Counted from the first letter of the stretch, positions 35,365-48,856 are shown. The stretch: DNA of 64,000 bases from Lachnospiraceae bacterium 28-4 (GCA_000403275.2 KE159600.1:393708-457707); one strand, 5' to 3'. Numbers and translations are program-made. Notes: a model not told the origin generated them from the letters alone.

Positions 35365-37899
35365 CTATTCTTTCATATAGGTGATAAACCTGTTTCCATT
35401 TTCTGCAAACATCTGGGTGGAATCATTCATTCCCTTTTTGAAAGGCGTACCTCCCGTCAGAGGATCCATAAGAACCGTATTTAATTCATTAAACCCGATA
35501 ATCAGCACCGCATTTCCATCATTCATGGATGCAAGAACCGGTATATCTTTATTGACATAGTATAAAATAGCATCCAAACTGCACCCTGTCAGATCGAGTA
35601 CTCTCGCACCTTCCAGATTTTCTTCCAGAATCTCCACGATTGTCTCGCCCCGGTTCAGCATATATTCCGTATTGCGCATAATCCCTTCATATTGGAGCAT
35701 AGTATCCAGACAGACTGCCAGGCTGTTCTTTTCTTCCGTAATCGAAGCTCCCTTGATCGCCATAATCTGATTTTTCAGACTCCGGTTCCCCCGGCTCCAT
35801 ACATATGCCCCTTTTTCATTCACCACAATCCCCGATAAGCTATATGCAAGGTCAATGGCATTTCCCTCATCGGTAAAAATCCCTTCCACGCCTTCTTTTC
35901 CATATACATAATATCTGGAAACTTCAGTCCGGCTTTCCTGTAGAACGATCTCTCTTCCTCCCTCGAACAATACTTCCTTCGGCCTCAGCCTTTTTACCGT
36001 TTTGGCATCAATCGTACTCTTTACCGCAATCTGTACGATTTTTCCATAAGTATCGATCGCCACCGTTTCCAGGACATTATTTCCCTCTGCCATAATCTTT
36101 GTATTTACAATCTGGTCATTTTCAATTTCCGTATAATTTCCGTTTTCTTCCTTTCTTAAACGGGATAAATTAATCTGATTATCCTGAATTTCACTTCCTG
36201 TCACATAGATTCCGGGCTCCGCATAATTTTTCAGCACTTCGCCGTTTTCATTTTGTATTCTGACGCGGTACATCGGAAAAACTATATTCCCTGTATTATC
36301 CCTTACCCGATCCTCCGTGCGGGCCACTCCATATATCAGATCTTCGCCCATAAAGCCGAGCGGAGCAATATACTCGCCGCTTTCTGCTTTGATCTCCTGT
36401 CTTTCCTTCGTATTCAGATTCATGAGTACCAAGCTTTCACTGCTATAAACATCTTCTCCTGTCTGCCACGCTATCATCCGGTTGCTTTCCGACACTTTAT
36501 AACTCTCTTCCCGCAGCCCTGAAACCATCATTTCACAGGTTCTGTCCTCCAGATCCGCCACATATAATGCGCCGTCATGCATAAAAAAGAATTCTTCCAG
36601 CCGGTTAATGTACGCCAGTTCTTCCATTTCTGCATGGAGTACCTCATAAGAACTGTTTTCGGGCACATACAGCATTTCTTCTACCGTGTTCATCATTCCG
36701 TTATAATAATAAACCGTAATGCCCACTTCCCCTTCATGTTTTCCTCGGTTCATATATCCATAGACAATAAACTGTACATTTCCGGCCTCGTCCACATTCA
36801 ATATTTTTATGCCGTGTTTCTGTCTGCATACCCGCTCATCCTCATAATCCCCATTATAAAAGCTGAACAGAGTAGACAATTTATTATCCGCCACATTATA
36901 GGAAAAAAGCCTTTTTCCATCCGTAAAAGCCAGCACATTGCCGCCGTCACTTTCTGCCAGCTTAATATCTTCCGGCGCGATAATCCCCAATTCGATCTTA
37001 TTATTGGCAAATACCTCCCCGTCCTCCTGAAATACCTGCTTCATTGTCCTCTCAAAATCCAGCAGATAAATCCGGTCCGGTGTATATCTCACCCTGTAGA
37101 ATTCTTTTACTGTATATAAATCCTCATTTCTCCCATCTTTCAGGGAAACCACATAATCGAGTTCCAAAGAACCGGTCTGGGACCCCATCTCTTTTATCGT
37201 TACTTTCGGTTCCGTCAGTTTATTTACCTGTAAATCACCCCATGTCACCTGATGAAAGCTGCTATGAATCGTCACCCTGCTGAAAGTGGTATTGTCCCCT
37301 TCCGCATTGGACTCCAAATATTTCGTCAATTCCCTCGCCGCTTCTTTATCAAATGTACGTTCATGGAAATCCATGACATAATCCAGCTTTTCCTTCTCGA
37401 AATAATCCTCCGTCTGAATGATCCTCGTGTAATAACGTATCATCTGATCCCACTCATTTTTCAACGACAGCACAAGCATGTATTCCGTATCCGCATCAAT
37501 CAGATCCTTTATCTGTATTTCGGCGCTGATATTGTCCTGCGTCTCTTCATACATGGTGATCTTCGTACTTTCCACCAGTCTTTCCCCATCGATGCTTCTC
37601 ACTTCAAACACCATATCTTCTATTTCCTGGTCATACTTATCAACACGGATGCGGACTTTTCGCCCCTCTCCAAGAGGGGTAATGCACTCCCTCTGATAAC
37701 TGCATTCCATCGTATCCTTATATCCATAAAGGCTGTTTACTTCTCTTCCACCCACGTACATATGGACCACCGGAAAAGTAGCCTGTCCCATTTCCATCGT
37801 CATATCCGTATTCCCCTGGTTCATCACTGCGCTGATGATAAACAGGGCCAGTATAAAGACTGCCAGAAGATAACAAGATTTTATTATCGTTTTTTTCAT
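35365..37899 (-). CDS. Large anchored extracytoplasmic protein with C39-like C-terminus
   Basis: Not recognised as a named family. The 844-residue protein has an N-terminal membrane anchor (about 8-26), a beta-rich region (30-300), a central part with WD/propeller-like beta repeats (320-600), and a C-terminal domain resembling bacteriocin-type C39 peptidases (720-844). In that domain AVCLDTMLQYEG gives a possible Cys, but the position of the catalytic His reads GNAVLIIGF, where HAV is expected, followed by MDPLTGG. Peptidase activity is therefore unlikely. The start overlaps the end of the methyltransferase gene by 4 bp, so translation is coupled. An imperfect palindrome lies just beyond its stop at 35334-35348. 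Confidence 0.75.
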   Translation of the reverse strand: MKKTIIKSCYLLAVFILALFIISAVMNQGNTDMTMEMGQATFPVVHMYVGGREVNSLYGYKDTMECSYQRECITPLGEGRKVRIRVDKYDQEIEDMVFEVRSIDGERLVESTKITMYEETQDNISAEIQIKDLIDADTEYMLVLSLKNEWDQMIRYYTRIIQTEDYFEKEKLDYVMDFHERTFDKEAARELTKYLESNAEGDNTTFSRVTIHSSFHQVTWGDLQVNKLTEPKVTIKEMGSQTGSLELDYVVSLKDGRNEDLYTVKEFYRVRYTPDRIYLLDFERTMKQVFQEDGEVFANNKIELGIIAPEDIKLAESDGGNVLAFTDGKRLFSYNVADNKLSTLFSFYNGDYEDERVCRQKHGIKILNVDEAGNVQFIVYGYMNRGKHEGEVGITVYYYNGMMNTVEEMLYVPENSSYEVLHAEMEELAYINRLEEFFFMHDGALYVADLEDRTCEMMVSGLREESYKVSESNRMIAWQTGEDVYSSESLVLMNLNTKERQEIKAESGEYIAPLGFMGEDLIYGVARTEDRVRDNTGNIVFPMYRVRIQNENGEVLKNYAEPGIYVTGSEIQDNQINLSRLRKEENGNYTEIENDQIVNTKIMAEGNNVLETVAIDTYGKIVQIAVKSTIDAKTVKRLRPKEVLFEGGREIVLQESRTEVSRYYVYGKEGVEGIFTDEGNAIDLAYSLSGIVVNEKGAYVWSRGNRSLKNQIMAIKGASITEEKNSLAVCLDTMLQYEGIMRNTEYMLNRGETIVEILEENLEGARVLDLTGCSLDAILYYVNKDIPVLASMNDGNAVLIIGFNELNTVLMDPLTGGTPFKKGMNDSTQMFAENGNRFITYMKE

Positions 37900-39110
37900 T
37901 TATTCTTTCCTTTACTTAACAGCTGCTGCAAAGTTGTCTCGATATGGAGAAAATCTGTCATTTCTTTTACCGGCTTCCTTTCCGCCGTTCTCTTTTCTCC
38001 TCTTTTTACTCCTCGGATCAATATATTTTTAGGGGTATGTTCCATATCAATAAATTCCAGGATCTGCACCTCATACCCATTTTCTTCCAACACATTTGCC
38101 CGCACGGCATCAGTGATCAATGCGGACACTCTTTCCTTTAACAGCCCATATTTCAATACCGGCATCAATTCTTCACAATTTATCTGCTTATTTACCTCAT
38201 GCTGACAGCAAGGTACCGATAAAATCACTTCTGCTCCCCATTCCATCGCTTTTGCCAAAGCGTAGTCCGTCGCCGTATCACACGCGTGGAGAGTGATTAC
38301 CATATCCACTTTCCGCTCTTCGGATATTCCCCGGCCCATGCCGCTTTCTTCTTTTCTTTCCCCTTCATAAGTACTGATATCTCCCTGGAGGAAATGCAAT
38401 CCTTCATATTTATATTTCTCTGCCAGTTCATTGCAGCGCTGGATCACATCCTTTTTCAAATCCAATCCCGTTATCTCAATATCCATCCCCTGGAGTTCTT
38501 TTAAAAAATAATAAACCGCAAAGGTGAGATAAGACTTACCGCATCCGAAATCGATCACACGCAATGTCCTTCCCTTAGGAAGTGTTGGCAGAATATCCTC
38601 AATAAATTCCAGAAAACGGTTGATTTGTTTAAATTTATCATATTTTGCCTTAACAATCTTCCCCTCTTCGGTCTGAACTCCCAAGTCAATCAGAAAGGGA
38701 ACCGGGCGGCCCTCTTCCAGAATATAGGATTTCGTCCGATTGTGGGTCAAATCGATTTCTTTCTTTTTACATATTTTTTTCCTCTTAATATTCACTCTTC
38801 CCCTTTTGCTCACAAGAACCGTTGCACGCTCTTTTGCCGTTTCTATCTCGCATTGTTTAAAATCCTTCGACATATATTCTGCGGCCCGTTCCACTTCATC
38901 ATCCTTTTCAAAATTCCCGTGAAACACCTGATTGCCCACATATGCCGTCTCCTGGAACAAAAGATTTCCTTTCAGCATTACCGGACGTATTTTCACCTTC
39001 CCGATTTTTTCCCTGTTCCTTGGATTGCTCATCACAATCTGATATAACTCTCCGCTCAATGTATCTCTCAGCAAATCTTCCACCTGCTGCCTGTTCTCAT
39101 CTATTTTCAT
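37896..39110 (-). CDS. Class I SAM-dependent methyltransferase
   Basis: A 404-residue cytoplasmic protein with an N-terminal alpha/beta region of unknown role (1-160) and a Rossmann-type methyltransferase domain (about 170-340). SAM-binding motif I is VIDFGCGKSYLTF and is followed by TGLDLKKDV and LQGDIS. Motif ALHACDT (as LHACDTATDYAL) and SVPCCQHE resemble RNA methyltransferase-like proteins of the Methyltransf_32 group. An RNA substrate is likely but not proven. It is coupled by a 4-bp overlap to the anchored protein downstream. ATG 39110 is the only reasonable start. Confidence 0.8.
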   Translation of the reverse strand: MKIDENRQQVEDLLRDTLSGELYQIVMSNPRNREKIGKVKIRPVMLKGNLLFQETAYVGNQVFHGNFEKDDEVERAAEYMSKDFKQCEIETAKERATVLVSKRGRVNIKRKKICKKKEIDLTHNRTKSYILEEGRPVPFLIDLGVQTEEGKIVKAKYDKFKQINRFLEFIEDILPTLPKGRTLRVIDFGCGKSYLTFAVYYFLKELQGMDIEITGLDLKKDVIQRCNELAEKYKYEGLHFLQGDISTYEGERKEESGMGRGISEERKVDMVITLHACDTATDYALAKAMEWGAEVILSVPCCQHEVNKQINCEELMPVLKYGLLKERVSALITDAVRANVLEENGYEVQILEFIDMEHTPKNILIRGVKRGEKRTAERKPVKEMTDFLHIETTLQQLLSKGKNK

Positions 39111-39131
39111 AAAGGTACCTCAAATCTAAAT

Positions 39132-39197
39132 GAAGAATGCCGCATTTCAGGCATTCTTCATTTTATTAACTTTATGACCATGACGATTATCGTCATG
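39132..39197 (-). terminator. Two inverted repeats between genes, probable terminator region
   Basis: GAAGAATGCC (39132-39141) pairs with GGCATTCTTC (39150-39159), and CATGACGAT-T-ATCGTCATG (39179-39197) is a 19-bp palindrome. Both lie just beyond the stop of the small unknown gene on the minus strand. T runs are weak, so termination is likely but not certain; the palindrome could be an operator for the methyltransferase. Confidence 0.5.
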
Positions 39198-39209
39198 ATA
39201 AAATTACAA

Positions 39210-39599
39210 CTAAAACTTTAAAATCCCGTTATGATTATTATGTCGTCTCTTATATACCTCGTAAAACAGGATGATCTGTACCAGATCAGATGCCCACTCC
39301 CACTTCTCTTTAGGAATCTCCTTATCCGGATTTTCTTTCTCTTCCTGACGCCTGATACGATCCAGAATATCCTGCGAAAGCTTATACATCTGCCACCGGT
39401 CCGGATATTCATCGTATATCATGCTTCCTTCGTAATCCAGCTTATCCAATATTCCGGCAACCATTTTCTGGTATTTTTTCGCTTCTGCCGGATACATTTG
39501 CTGTAAATACTCCAGATCCCTTGTAGCCGTATCCTCTTCCTGATAATAGAGCGGCAGGGGGTAGGTCATATAAAAAGGTAAGATTTTTTGATTATACAT
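39210..39599 (-). CDS. Small protein of unknown function
   Basis: A 129-residue protein that I do not recognise by name. It begins MYNQKILPFYMTYPLPLYYQ and continues with a helical, charged body containing YPAEAKKYQKMVAGILDKLD and DEYPDRWQMYKLSQDILDRI. It ends in KRRHNNHNGILKF. No signal peptide or membrane helix is seen. ATG 39599 has AAGGA eight bases upstream; an ATG at 39608 is nearly on top of that site. The length and absence of an overlapping better frame support a real gene. It lies between the ATP synthase operon and the methyltransferase, on the same strand. Confidence 0.75.
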   Translation of the reverse strand: MYNQKILPFYMTYPLPLYYQEEDTATRDLEYLQQMYPAEAKKYQKMVAGILDKLDYEGSMIYDEYPDRWQMYKLSQDILDRIRRQEEKENPDKEIPKEKWEWASDLVQIILFYEVYKRRHNNHNGILKF

Positions 39600-39666
39600 A
39601 GACAACATCCTTAAAAAAGATCATTCGTTATGTTATCATATGCAAAAATAACTGCTTAGTGCCATA

Positions 39667-40071
39667 TTACGACAGTACGTTGATACGGGCAATCGCCCTT
39701 TGCAGCGCCGTTTCCGCGCGCAGCAGATCCGTTTCCGGAGTTTTCGTACTCAGCCTTTCTTCCGCTCTCGCTTTTGCTGCCTCTGCGCGCTGCCTGTCAA
39801 TCTCGCCCGGCCATTCGATAATTTCCGCCAGAATCGTTACCTTATCCTGCAAAATTTCTACAAATCCCGCATGAAGAGCCGCATTCATCGCCTTCTCTTC
39901 CTCCGAAATCGTTAAAATGCCGGGGCTGATGATCACTGTCATGGGAACATGCCCTTTATACACGCCGATCTCGCCTTCCGTCGTATTGAATTCCACCATA
40001 TATACGTCTCCTTCATAGAAAACGCGTTCAGGGGTAATTATTTTTAACCGGAAACTTCTTTCATCTGCCAT
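39667..40071 (-). CDS. atpC: ATP synthase F1 epsilon subunit
   Basis: Epsilon is part of the central stalk and regulates ATP hydrolysis. The 134-residue protein has the N-terminal beta-barrel domain (FRLKIITPERVFYEGDV, GEIGVYKGHVPMTVIISPG) and a C-terminal helical pair rich in Arg, Ala and Glu (DRQRAEAAKARAEERL). It is the last gene of the atp operon, 25 bp after atpD. Length is normal. Confidence 0.95.
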   Translation of the reverse strand: MADERSFRLKIITPERVFYEGDVYMVEFNTTEGEIGVYKGHVPMTVIISPGILTISEEEKAMNAALHAGFVEILQDKVTILAEIIEWPGEIDRQRAEAAKARAEERLSTKTPETDLLRAETALQRAIARINVLS

Positions 40072-40096
40072 ATGTCAATCCTGCCCCTTTCTCCGA

Positions 40097-42407
<2,311 letters not shown>

Positions 42408-42479
42408 AATCGTTACCTATCCTCTCCAAAACAAACATATTTGTTATGAATCATTTATGAATCATTATGACCATAATGA

Positions 42480-44024
<1,545 letters not shown>

Positions 44025-44046
44025 TCAATCGCTTTCCAAACTGAGG

Positions 44047-44595
44047 CTATGACAGCTGTATTTTCATAAGCTGCCTCGTCAGTTCGCTTAACTTTGTTTT
44101 TATGCTGCTGTCCACCACGCGGTCCCCGATTCGGATCACCATTCCGCCTATCAGGCTTTCGTCCGTATGATAATGCATTTCCATCTGCTGATAGGATGTG
44201 GTTTCCAGAAGCTTCCGCTCCACTTCTTTCTGCTGTCCGCTGTTTAATGCAGACGCCGTCGTCACATATGCGATGCCGATTCCCTTATAACTTTTAATCT
44301 CCGCAAGGAAATAGTCCAATATCGCATCGATTTCATGGTAACGGTCCTTCGTCACTATCAAGGTCAAAAAACCGGTCAGTTCATCCGCAATGCGCCCTCT
44401 GAATACGTTCTCCAGAACTTCCAGCTTTTCTTCCTTCAAAATCTTCGGATGGTTCATAAATCTGGAAAAATCCGTATTCTGTGCCAGAACCTTCCTTATT
44501 TCCGTAATTTCCTCCATGAAAACATCGACTTTCTCCTCTTCGACGGCCAGCTCGAATAAAGCTTCTCCATATGTTTTTGAAACTAGCTTAGCCAT
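44047..44595 (-). CDS. atpH: ATP synthase F1 delta subunit
   Basis: Delta joins F1 to the peripheral stalk. The 182-residue protein begins MAKLVSKTYGEALFELAVEE and ends with GGMVIRIGDRVVDSSIKTKL, the conserved C-terminal motif of OSCP/delta. It overlaps the end of atpF by 13 bp, indicating coupled translation. Confidence 0.94.
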   Translation of the reverse strand: MAKLVSKTYGEALFELAVEEEKVDVFMEEITEIRKVLAQNTDFSRFMNHPKILKEEKLEVLENVFRGRIADELTGFLTLIVTKDRYHEIDAILDYFLAEIKSYKGIGIAYVTTASALNSGQQKEVERKLLETTSYQQMEMHYHTDESLIGGMVIRIGDRVVDSSIKTKLSELTRQLMKIQLS

Positions 44596-45146
44596 GTGCT
44601 TTCACCTATTTCTTTCAATGTCTCATCGATCAAACTGTCGCGGACAGTGGCATCAATGGAAGAATTCACTACTTTGCTTGCCATCATGGATGCAACCACG
44701 ATCATTTCACGTTTCACGTCGTCGGCAGCCTTCTTCTTCTCCAGCTCCGCTTCCGTAGCCGCCCGTTCAATAATACGCGAAGCTTCCTCTTTTGCCTCTG
44801 CGATGATTTTATTCTCATTCGCAAGAGCTTTTTTGCGCGCTTCGCTTAAAATAGCTTCCGCTTCTTTTTCTATGTTTCTGATCCTGGATTCATAATCAGC
44901 CTTCAGCTTTGCCGCTTCTTCCATATCATGCGCAGCAGTATCGAGTTCTCCTTTGATCTTCTCCTGTCTCTTCTGCATCATATCCCTTACCGGGTTGAAC
45001 AACAGCTTGGATGCGATCAAAAACAGTGCAAATACGGCAATGATCATCAAAGATGCGTCTGCAATCAGCTGCAAATCCAAATCGAACAGCCTTGGGGCCA
45101 TCTGTTCCGTCGCCAGAACAAACCCCGCGCCTACTAATGTGTTCAA
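44583..45146 (-). CDS. atpF: ATP synthase Fo subunit b
   Basis: Subunit b forms the peripheral stalk. The 187-residue protein has an N-terminal membrane helix (ADASLMIIAVFALFLIASKL), then a long charged coiled coil with KRQEKIKGELDTA and AEAILSEARKKALANENKII. Translation starts at a TTG (45146) preceded by AAGGAGG with eight bases of spacing. It overlaps atpH at its 3' end. Confidence 0.94.
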   Translation of the reverse strand: MNTLVGAGFVLATEQMAPRLFDLDLQLIADASLMIIAVFALFLIASKLLFNPVRDMMQKRQEKIKGELDTAAHDMEEAAKLKADYESRIRNIEKEAEAILSEARKKALANENKIIAEAKEEASRIIERAATEAELEKKKAADDVKREMIVVASMMASKVVNSSIDATVRDSLIDETLKEIGESTWLS

Positions 45147-45218
45147 GACGTGAGCCTCCTTTCCAAGATTCCTGCACGCAGGTTTCTATAAGTATTTTTA
45201 TCTTTTCCCCGAGGCTCC

Positions 45219-45476
<258 letters not shown>

Positions 45477-45565
45477 TTATTCCTCCTTGAGTTTTTTATA
45501 ATCTCATTTTTATAATTTGATATAGCTTTATATCCCTTATTCAATTTTTACCAGTTCCCGGCACA

Positions 45566-46282
45566 TCACTCCGTCGTACAGGCATCTGCAACATATGTCA
45601 TTGTAAGCATACAGAATACATATGTCTGGATCGCTCCCGAAAATAAATCAAAATAAACATGGAGCGCTCCCGGCCATATAATCGCTATCTTGGAAAGCAG
45701 CCCGTATACCAGCGCCATCATTACCACCCCTGACAAGATATTTGCGAACAAACGCAACGACAGGGAAATCGGCACGGCAATATCGCCAATCATATTAATC
45801 GGTGCCCAAATAGGCCACGGATCACACAAGCCTTTGATAACGCCCTTCACCTTCTGATGCTTGAACTTGTTAAAATGAATCGTTGCAAACGTCATAATGC
45901 CGAGCGCAAAAGTCACGCCGTAATCCGCTGTCGGCGGCCGCAGTCCGAACAGTCCGGAAATATTGCTGATCAAAATAAAGATAAAGATCGTTCCGATATA
46001 ATTACGGAAATTTACAGCATGTTTTCCCATAACTCCACCGACCATATTATCCAGCTTTTCCACGACCAGCTCCACGATATTCTGGAACGTCCCCGGCACT
46101 TCCGCTGCATGCCTGACAGCTCTGTTTGCCGCAAAACAAAAACCGATAATGACAAGCATCACGATCAATACGCATACATGCGTAGTTGTTATCCAGACGG
46201 TCTGGCCGAACAGTTCATAAGAAAACACTCCATGAACCATAAAGTCAATATCCGCCGCAGATAACAAAATCCCTTCTCCCAT
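45566..46282 (-). CDS. atpB: ATP synthase Fo subunit a
   Basis: Subunit a provides the ion half-channels beside the c ring. The 238-residue protein has five to six membrane helices, including GTIFIFILISNISGLFGL and the essential-Arg helix SLSLRLFANILSGVVM. The C-terminal helix carries the conserved Gln in GAIQTYVFCMLTMTYV. ATG 46282 follows TAAGGAGG. It is the first core Fo gene after two small accessory genes. Confidence 0.95.
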   Translation of the reverse strand: MGEGILLSAADIDFMVHGVFSYELFGQTVWITTTHVCVLIVMLVIIGFCFAANRAVRHAAEVPGTFQNIVELVVEKLDNMVGGVMGKHAVNFRNYIGTIFIFILISNISGLFGLRPPTADYGVTFALGIMTFATIHFNKFKHQKVKGVIKGLCDPWPIWAPINMIGDIAVPISLSLRLFANILSGVVMMALVYGLLSKIAIIWPGALHVYFDLFSGAIQTYVFCMLTMTYVADACTTE

Positions 46283-46311
46283 ACCCTCACCTCCTTATCC
46301 TTGCTCAATGA

Positions 46312-46743
46312 TCAATCTGTTCCAAATTGATCTTGATAGAATTTAGCACATATTTTATGAGTAAACGGCTGTAAATATGCCGCTACTTTCAACCCCATCA
46401 GTCCAAGAAACGCAGAAAGCGGATTGGCAAACCCGCTGATCATTACCAGGGCCATTACTATTACAATTACCATATACCGGATGATATTGTGCCTGGTTAT
46501 TAATTTTACCGCAGCATCCCCCGCATATTCGAGAAACCGATCCAGGGCCCACCACATATGGGTTCCCGACAATGCCGCCAAAAATATGCCGATCCACAGG
46601 CCGATGCTGTATCCCGGCTTATCTTTCACGATCCACACGCCGGCTGCTTGGCAGATAACGCCCCAAAAAAGAATTCCGACAAACAGTTCCAGCAAAGTAT
46701 TATTTATGATCCCCTTCTTCTTCCCGCCCTGCTTTTCTTCCAT
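46312..46743 (-). CDS. atpI: ATP synthase accessory subunit I
   Basis: A 143-residue membrane protein of the ATP synthase subunit I type, with four helices (LLELFVGILFWGVICQAAGV; SIGLWIGIFLAALSGTHMWW; YMVIVIVMALVMISGF; FLGLMGLKVAAYL). AtpI proteins help c-ring assembly or stability. The ATG at 46743 follows AGAGGG; a TTG at 46749 is the alternative. It overlaps the preceding small gene by over 40 bp and is 29 bp from atpB. Confidence 0.82.
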   Translation of the reverse strand: MEEKQGGKKKGIINNTLLELFVGILFWGVICQAAGVWIVKDKPGYSIGLWIGIFLAALSGTHMWWALDRFLEYAGDAAVKLITRHNIIRYMVIVIVMALVMISGFANPLSAFLGLMGLKVAAYLQPFTHKICAKFYQDQFGTD

Positions 46744-46975
46744 GCGCAATATCCCTCTCGCTCTTCATGTTGTAAATCTTTCTTGCAAACACATACACAT
46801 TGCGGAAACCAGCCAGGGCCCCCACAAAAAACAAAAGCACCATCCAGAACGAAGTATCCAGTTTTCTGTCTATATAAATCCCTAAAAAAGAACAAAGAAA
46901 AATAGGAACCAGCATATTGATCCCGAATTGAGTGATCATCATCAGGGCATGATAAACATTTTTTTTATATCCCAA
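46700..46975 (-). CDS. atpZ: AtpZ/AtpI-type small membrane protein, first gene of atp operon
   Basis: A ~91-residue protein with two membrane helices (MITQFGINMLVPIFLCSFLG and FWMVLLFFVGALAGFRNVYV) typical of the ATPase gene 1/AtpZ family, which is often encoded at the head of atp operons. The open frame extends upstream to 47056, but that part overlaps the promoter. I favour the TTG at 46975 preceded by GGGGGT; the TTG in TTGCGCCGC near 47010 is another option. The 3' end overlaps atpI. Confidence 0.72.
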   Translation of the reverse strand: MGYKKNVYHALMMITQFGINMLVPIFLCSFLGIYIDRKLDTSFWMVLLFFVGALAGFRNVYVFARKIYNMKSERDIAHGRKAGREEEGDHK

Positions 46976-47024
46976 TCGCGTACCCCCATGCCGCCTCTGG
47001 CGGCGCAAATAGTCCCCGCCTATA

Positions 47025-47052
47025 ATTATAACACTTTTTAGAGCAATGTCTA
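47025..47052 (-). promoter_or_regulatory. Promoter of the atp operon
   Basis: Minus strand: TAGACA (47047-47052), 16-bp spacer, TATAAT (47025-47030). It lies about 50 bp upstream of the first small atp gene. Confidence 0.65.
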
Positions 47053-47102
47053 GCATAATAGACTGCGAAAATTGGTTTCCATATAAAACTTACGGTAGTC
47101 AT

Positions 47103-47130
47103 TGACTTTTTCCTATCCAAATAGTATATT
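47103..47130 (+). promoter_or_regulatory. Promoter of the DUF402 gene
   Basis: TTGACT (47103-47108), 16-bp spacer, TATATT (47125-47130), divergent from the atp promoter and about 50 bp upstream of the gene. Confidence 0.6.
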
Positions 47131-47178
47131 TAGGCATATAGTTCCATAGTCTTTTATTAAGAATCATGAGGAAATCAT

Positions 47179-47655
47179 ATGACACATCCCACGCTTTACA
47201 GAAAACGGATCATTCCCGACGAATGCATCCAGCTCAAAGACGATATTATTCTCCATTGCAGCGAAGATATCATCCTTACCAAATGGAATGCCATCCGCCC
47301 AAAAAAGGATCTGCATCATGGTTATTCCTGCTATTTTCTGAAAGAGGGGTTCAAAGTGAGCAAATTTTACTGCGAGAACGGCTCCCTTTTATGCTGGTAC
47401 TGCGATATTGTAGAATATGAGTACCGCCAGGAGGACAATTCCCTCGTCTCCCTCGACCTGCTCGCAGATGTCGTCGTATACCCTGACGGCTTCGTAAAAG
47501 TCATGGATTTGGACGAACTCGCTTTTTCCATGGAGAAAGGCACTTTATCGGAAGATCTCCTCAAAAAATGCCTTATCCGTCTCAACAAGCTGCTTCAGAT
47601 CATCTATAGCGGTAATTTTCACACGCTTCAAAATTATATCAACAACATTGAATAG
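47179..47655 (+). CDS. DUF402 domain protein
   Basis: A 158-residue protein of the DUF402/FomD-like beta-barrel family. Some members are nucleoside di- or triphosphatases, but most are untested. The conserved C-terminal half is visible: KFYCENGSLLCWYCDIVEYEY followed by LDLLADVVVYPDGFVKVMD, the region that carries the metal-binding acidic residues. ATGAGGAAATCAT precedes the ATG. The gene is alone on the plus strand and its stop is only 7 bp from the stop of the convergent hydrolase gene, so no separate terminator fits between them. The exact substrate is unknown. Confidence 0.85.
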   Translation: MTHPTLYRKRIIPDECIQLKDDIILHCSEDIILTKWNAIRPKKDLHHGYSCYFLKEGFKVSKFYCENGSLLCWYCDIVEYEYRQEDNSLVSLDLLADVVVYPDGFVKVMDLDELAFSMEKGTLSEDLLKKCLIRLNKLLQIIYSGNFHTLQNYINNIE

Positions 47656-47662
47656 TTTATTA

Positions 47663-48856
47663 TTAATAGAATATATGTCCGCCAATACGGATTCCGTTCA
47701 GCCCTTCGATGGGCGTACGGAAATATACGCAGTTGCCTACGTTAGTATTCCCCCGCATCGCCTCATCCGCCGCCTGGTAGCAGCTTTGTGTCGCAGAGCC
47801 GCCAGCCAGGGCCGCCGCCAGCCTTCCGCTGCCCACCGGCGAAAACTGTCCCCCCTGGTAGATCACACCTACCACCGAGTCGGGATACACCGAACTGAGT
47901 ACCCGATTGATCACTACCGCTCCAACCGCCACTTGCCCGGCATAGCTTTCCCCTCCCGCTTCGCAATAGATCAGATTTGCCAGAAGATATCTGTCCCCTT
48001 CCGCAAAGCTCACTTCGGAAATATCCCGCCATGCCGATTGCGCCGCCAGCTGTGACAGCCTGATCTCCTCTGCCAGTTTTTCCTGAAGCTGTTTAATATT
48101 TTCTTCCTGTTCTTTTAATTGCTGCTCGTAAGCGAGAGCCTCGGACTCCGCCTGGGATATTTCATTCTTTTTCCCGGCCACGCTGGTAGAAGTCCGGCTG
48201 ACCAGGCCGGATACGCTGCTCTTTTCCACTTCCACCTGTGCCTTATAATCTTCCAGTTCTTCTCTCTCATCCTCCAGCTTCGCTTCCGCCAATGCAATCA
48301 GTTCTTTCGTCTGCTGGTATTCTTCCAGCTTCTTGCGGTCATATTCCGATAACTGTTCAATATAATCGCTGCGGTTGATCAGATCCGAAAAACTCGCCGA
48401 AGAAAAAATCATTTCCAGCATAATATAATCCTGGGTTTCATAAATAAACTGGATTCGTTTTTTCATGCATTCGTACTGCCACTCCTCCGTCTCCTTCGCA
48501 TCCTCCAGTTCCGCCTTCGTGGCCGCTATCTCTGCTTCCTTATCCCGTATCATGCGTTCCAGCTCTTCCAGTTTTTCGCTGACTTCCTGCAACTGCCCGT
48601 TCAATGCATTCAGCTGTCCCTGCAACGCATTTTTTTCCTCGTTTAAATTTTCCAGCTCTTCTTTCGTCTGCCCCAACTCGGCTTCCGTTTTCTTCTTTTC
48701 GTCCTCCGCCTCCTGCAGCTTCTTCCTGGTCGCCTCCGTAGCATGCACCTTTATCGCGTTTATTTCAGGGAAGACCCCTACCAACAGCACTGCCAGCAGC
48801 AGCACCGCCATATTCCGTTTTCCCATCTGCCCCATTTGTTCTACCTGCCTCGTCAT
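47663..48856 (-). CDS. Secreted coiled-coil cell wall hydrolase with SleB-type domain
   Basis: A 397-residue exported protein. A signal peptide (hydrophobic core AVLLLAVLLVGVFP, cleavage near KVHAT) is followed by a long coiled coil (about 45-265; Lys/Glu/Leu-rich), as in PcsB/NlpC-associated proteins. The C-terminal Hydrolase_2 domain (about 285-397) has LANLIYCEAGGESYAGQVAV, the SleB/CwlJ signature containing the catalytic Glu, and VINRVLSS. SleB-type enzymes are lytic transglycosylases of spore cortex or cell wall. Start choice between 48856 and an ATG at 48835 is uncertain. It is the last gene of the 54-to-48-kb run. Confidence 0.85.
   Translation of the reverse strand: MTRQVEQMGQMGKRNMAVLLLAVLLVGVFPEINAIKVHATEATRKKLQEAEDEKKKTEAELGQTKEELENLNEEKNALQGQLNALNGQLQEVSEKLEELERMIRDKEAEIAATKAELEDAKETEEWQYECMKKRIQFIYETQDYIMLEMIFSSASFSDLINRSDYIEQLSEYDRKKLEEYQQTKELIALAEAKLEDEREELEDYKAQVEVEKSSVSGLVSRTSTSVAGKKNEISQAESEALAYEQQLKEQEENIKQLQEKLAEEIRLSQLAAQSAWRDISEVSFAEGDRYLLANLIYCEAGGESYAGQVAVGAVVINRVLSSVYPDSVVGVIYQGGQFSPVGSGRLAAALAGGSATQSCYQAADEAMRGNTNVGNCVYFRTPIEGLNGIRIGGHIFY

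Noticed and set aside
46976-47056. Upstream extension of the first atp gene to 47056
   Set aside because: The added codons lie over the promoter -10 and -35 boxes and do not match the family.
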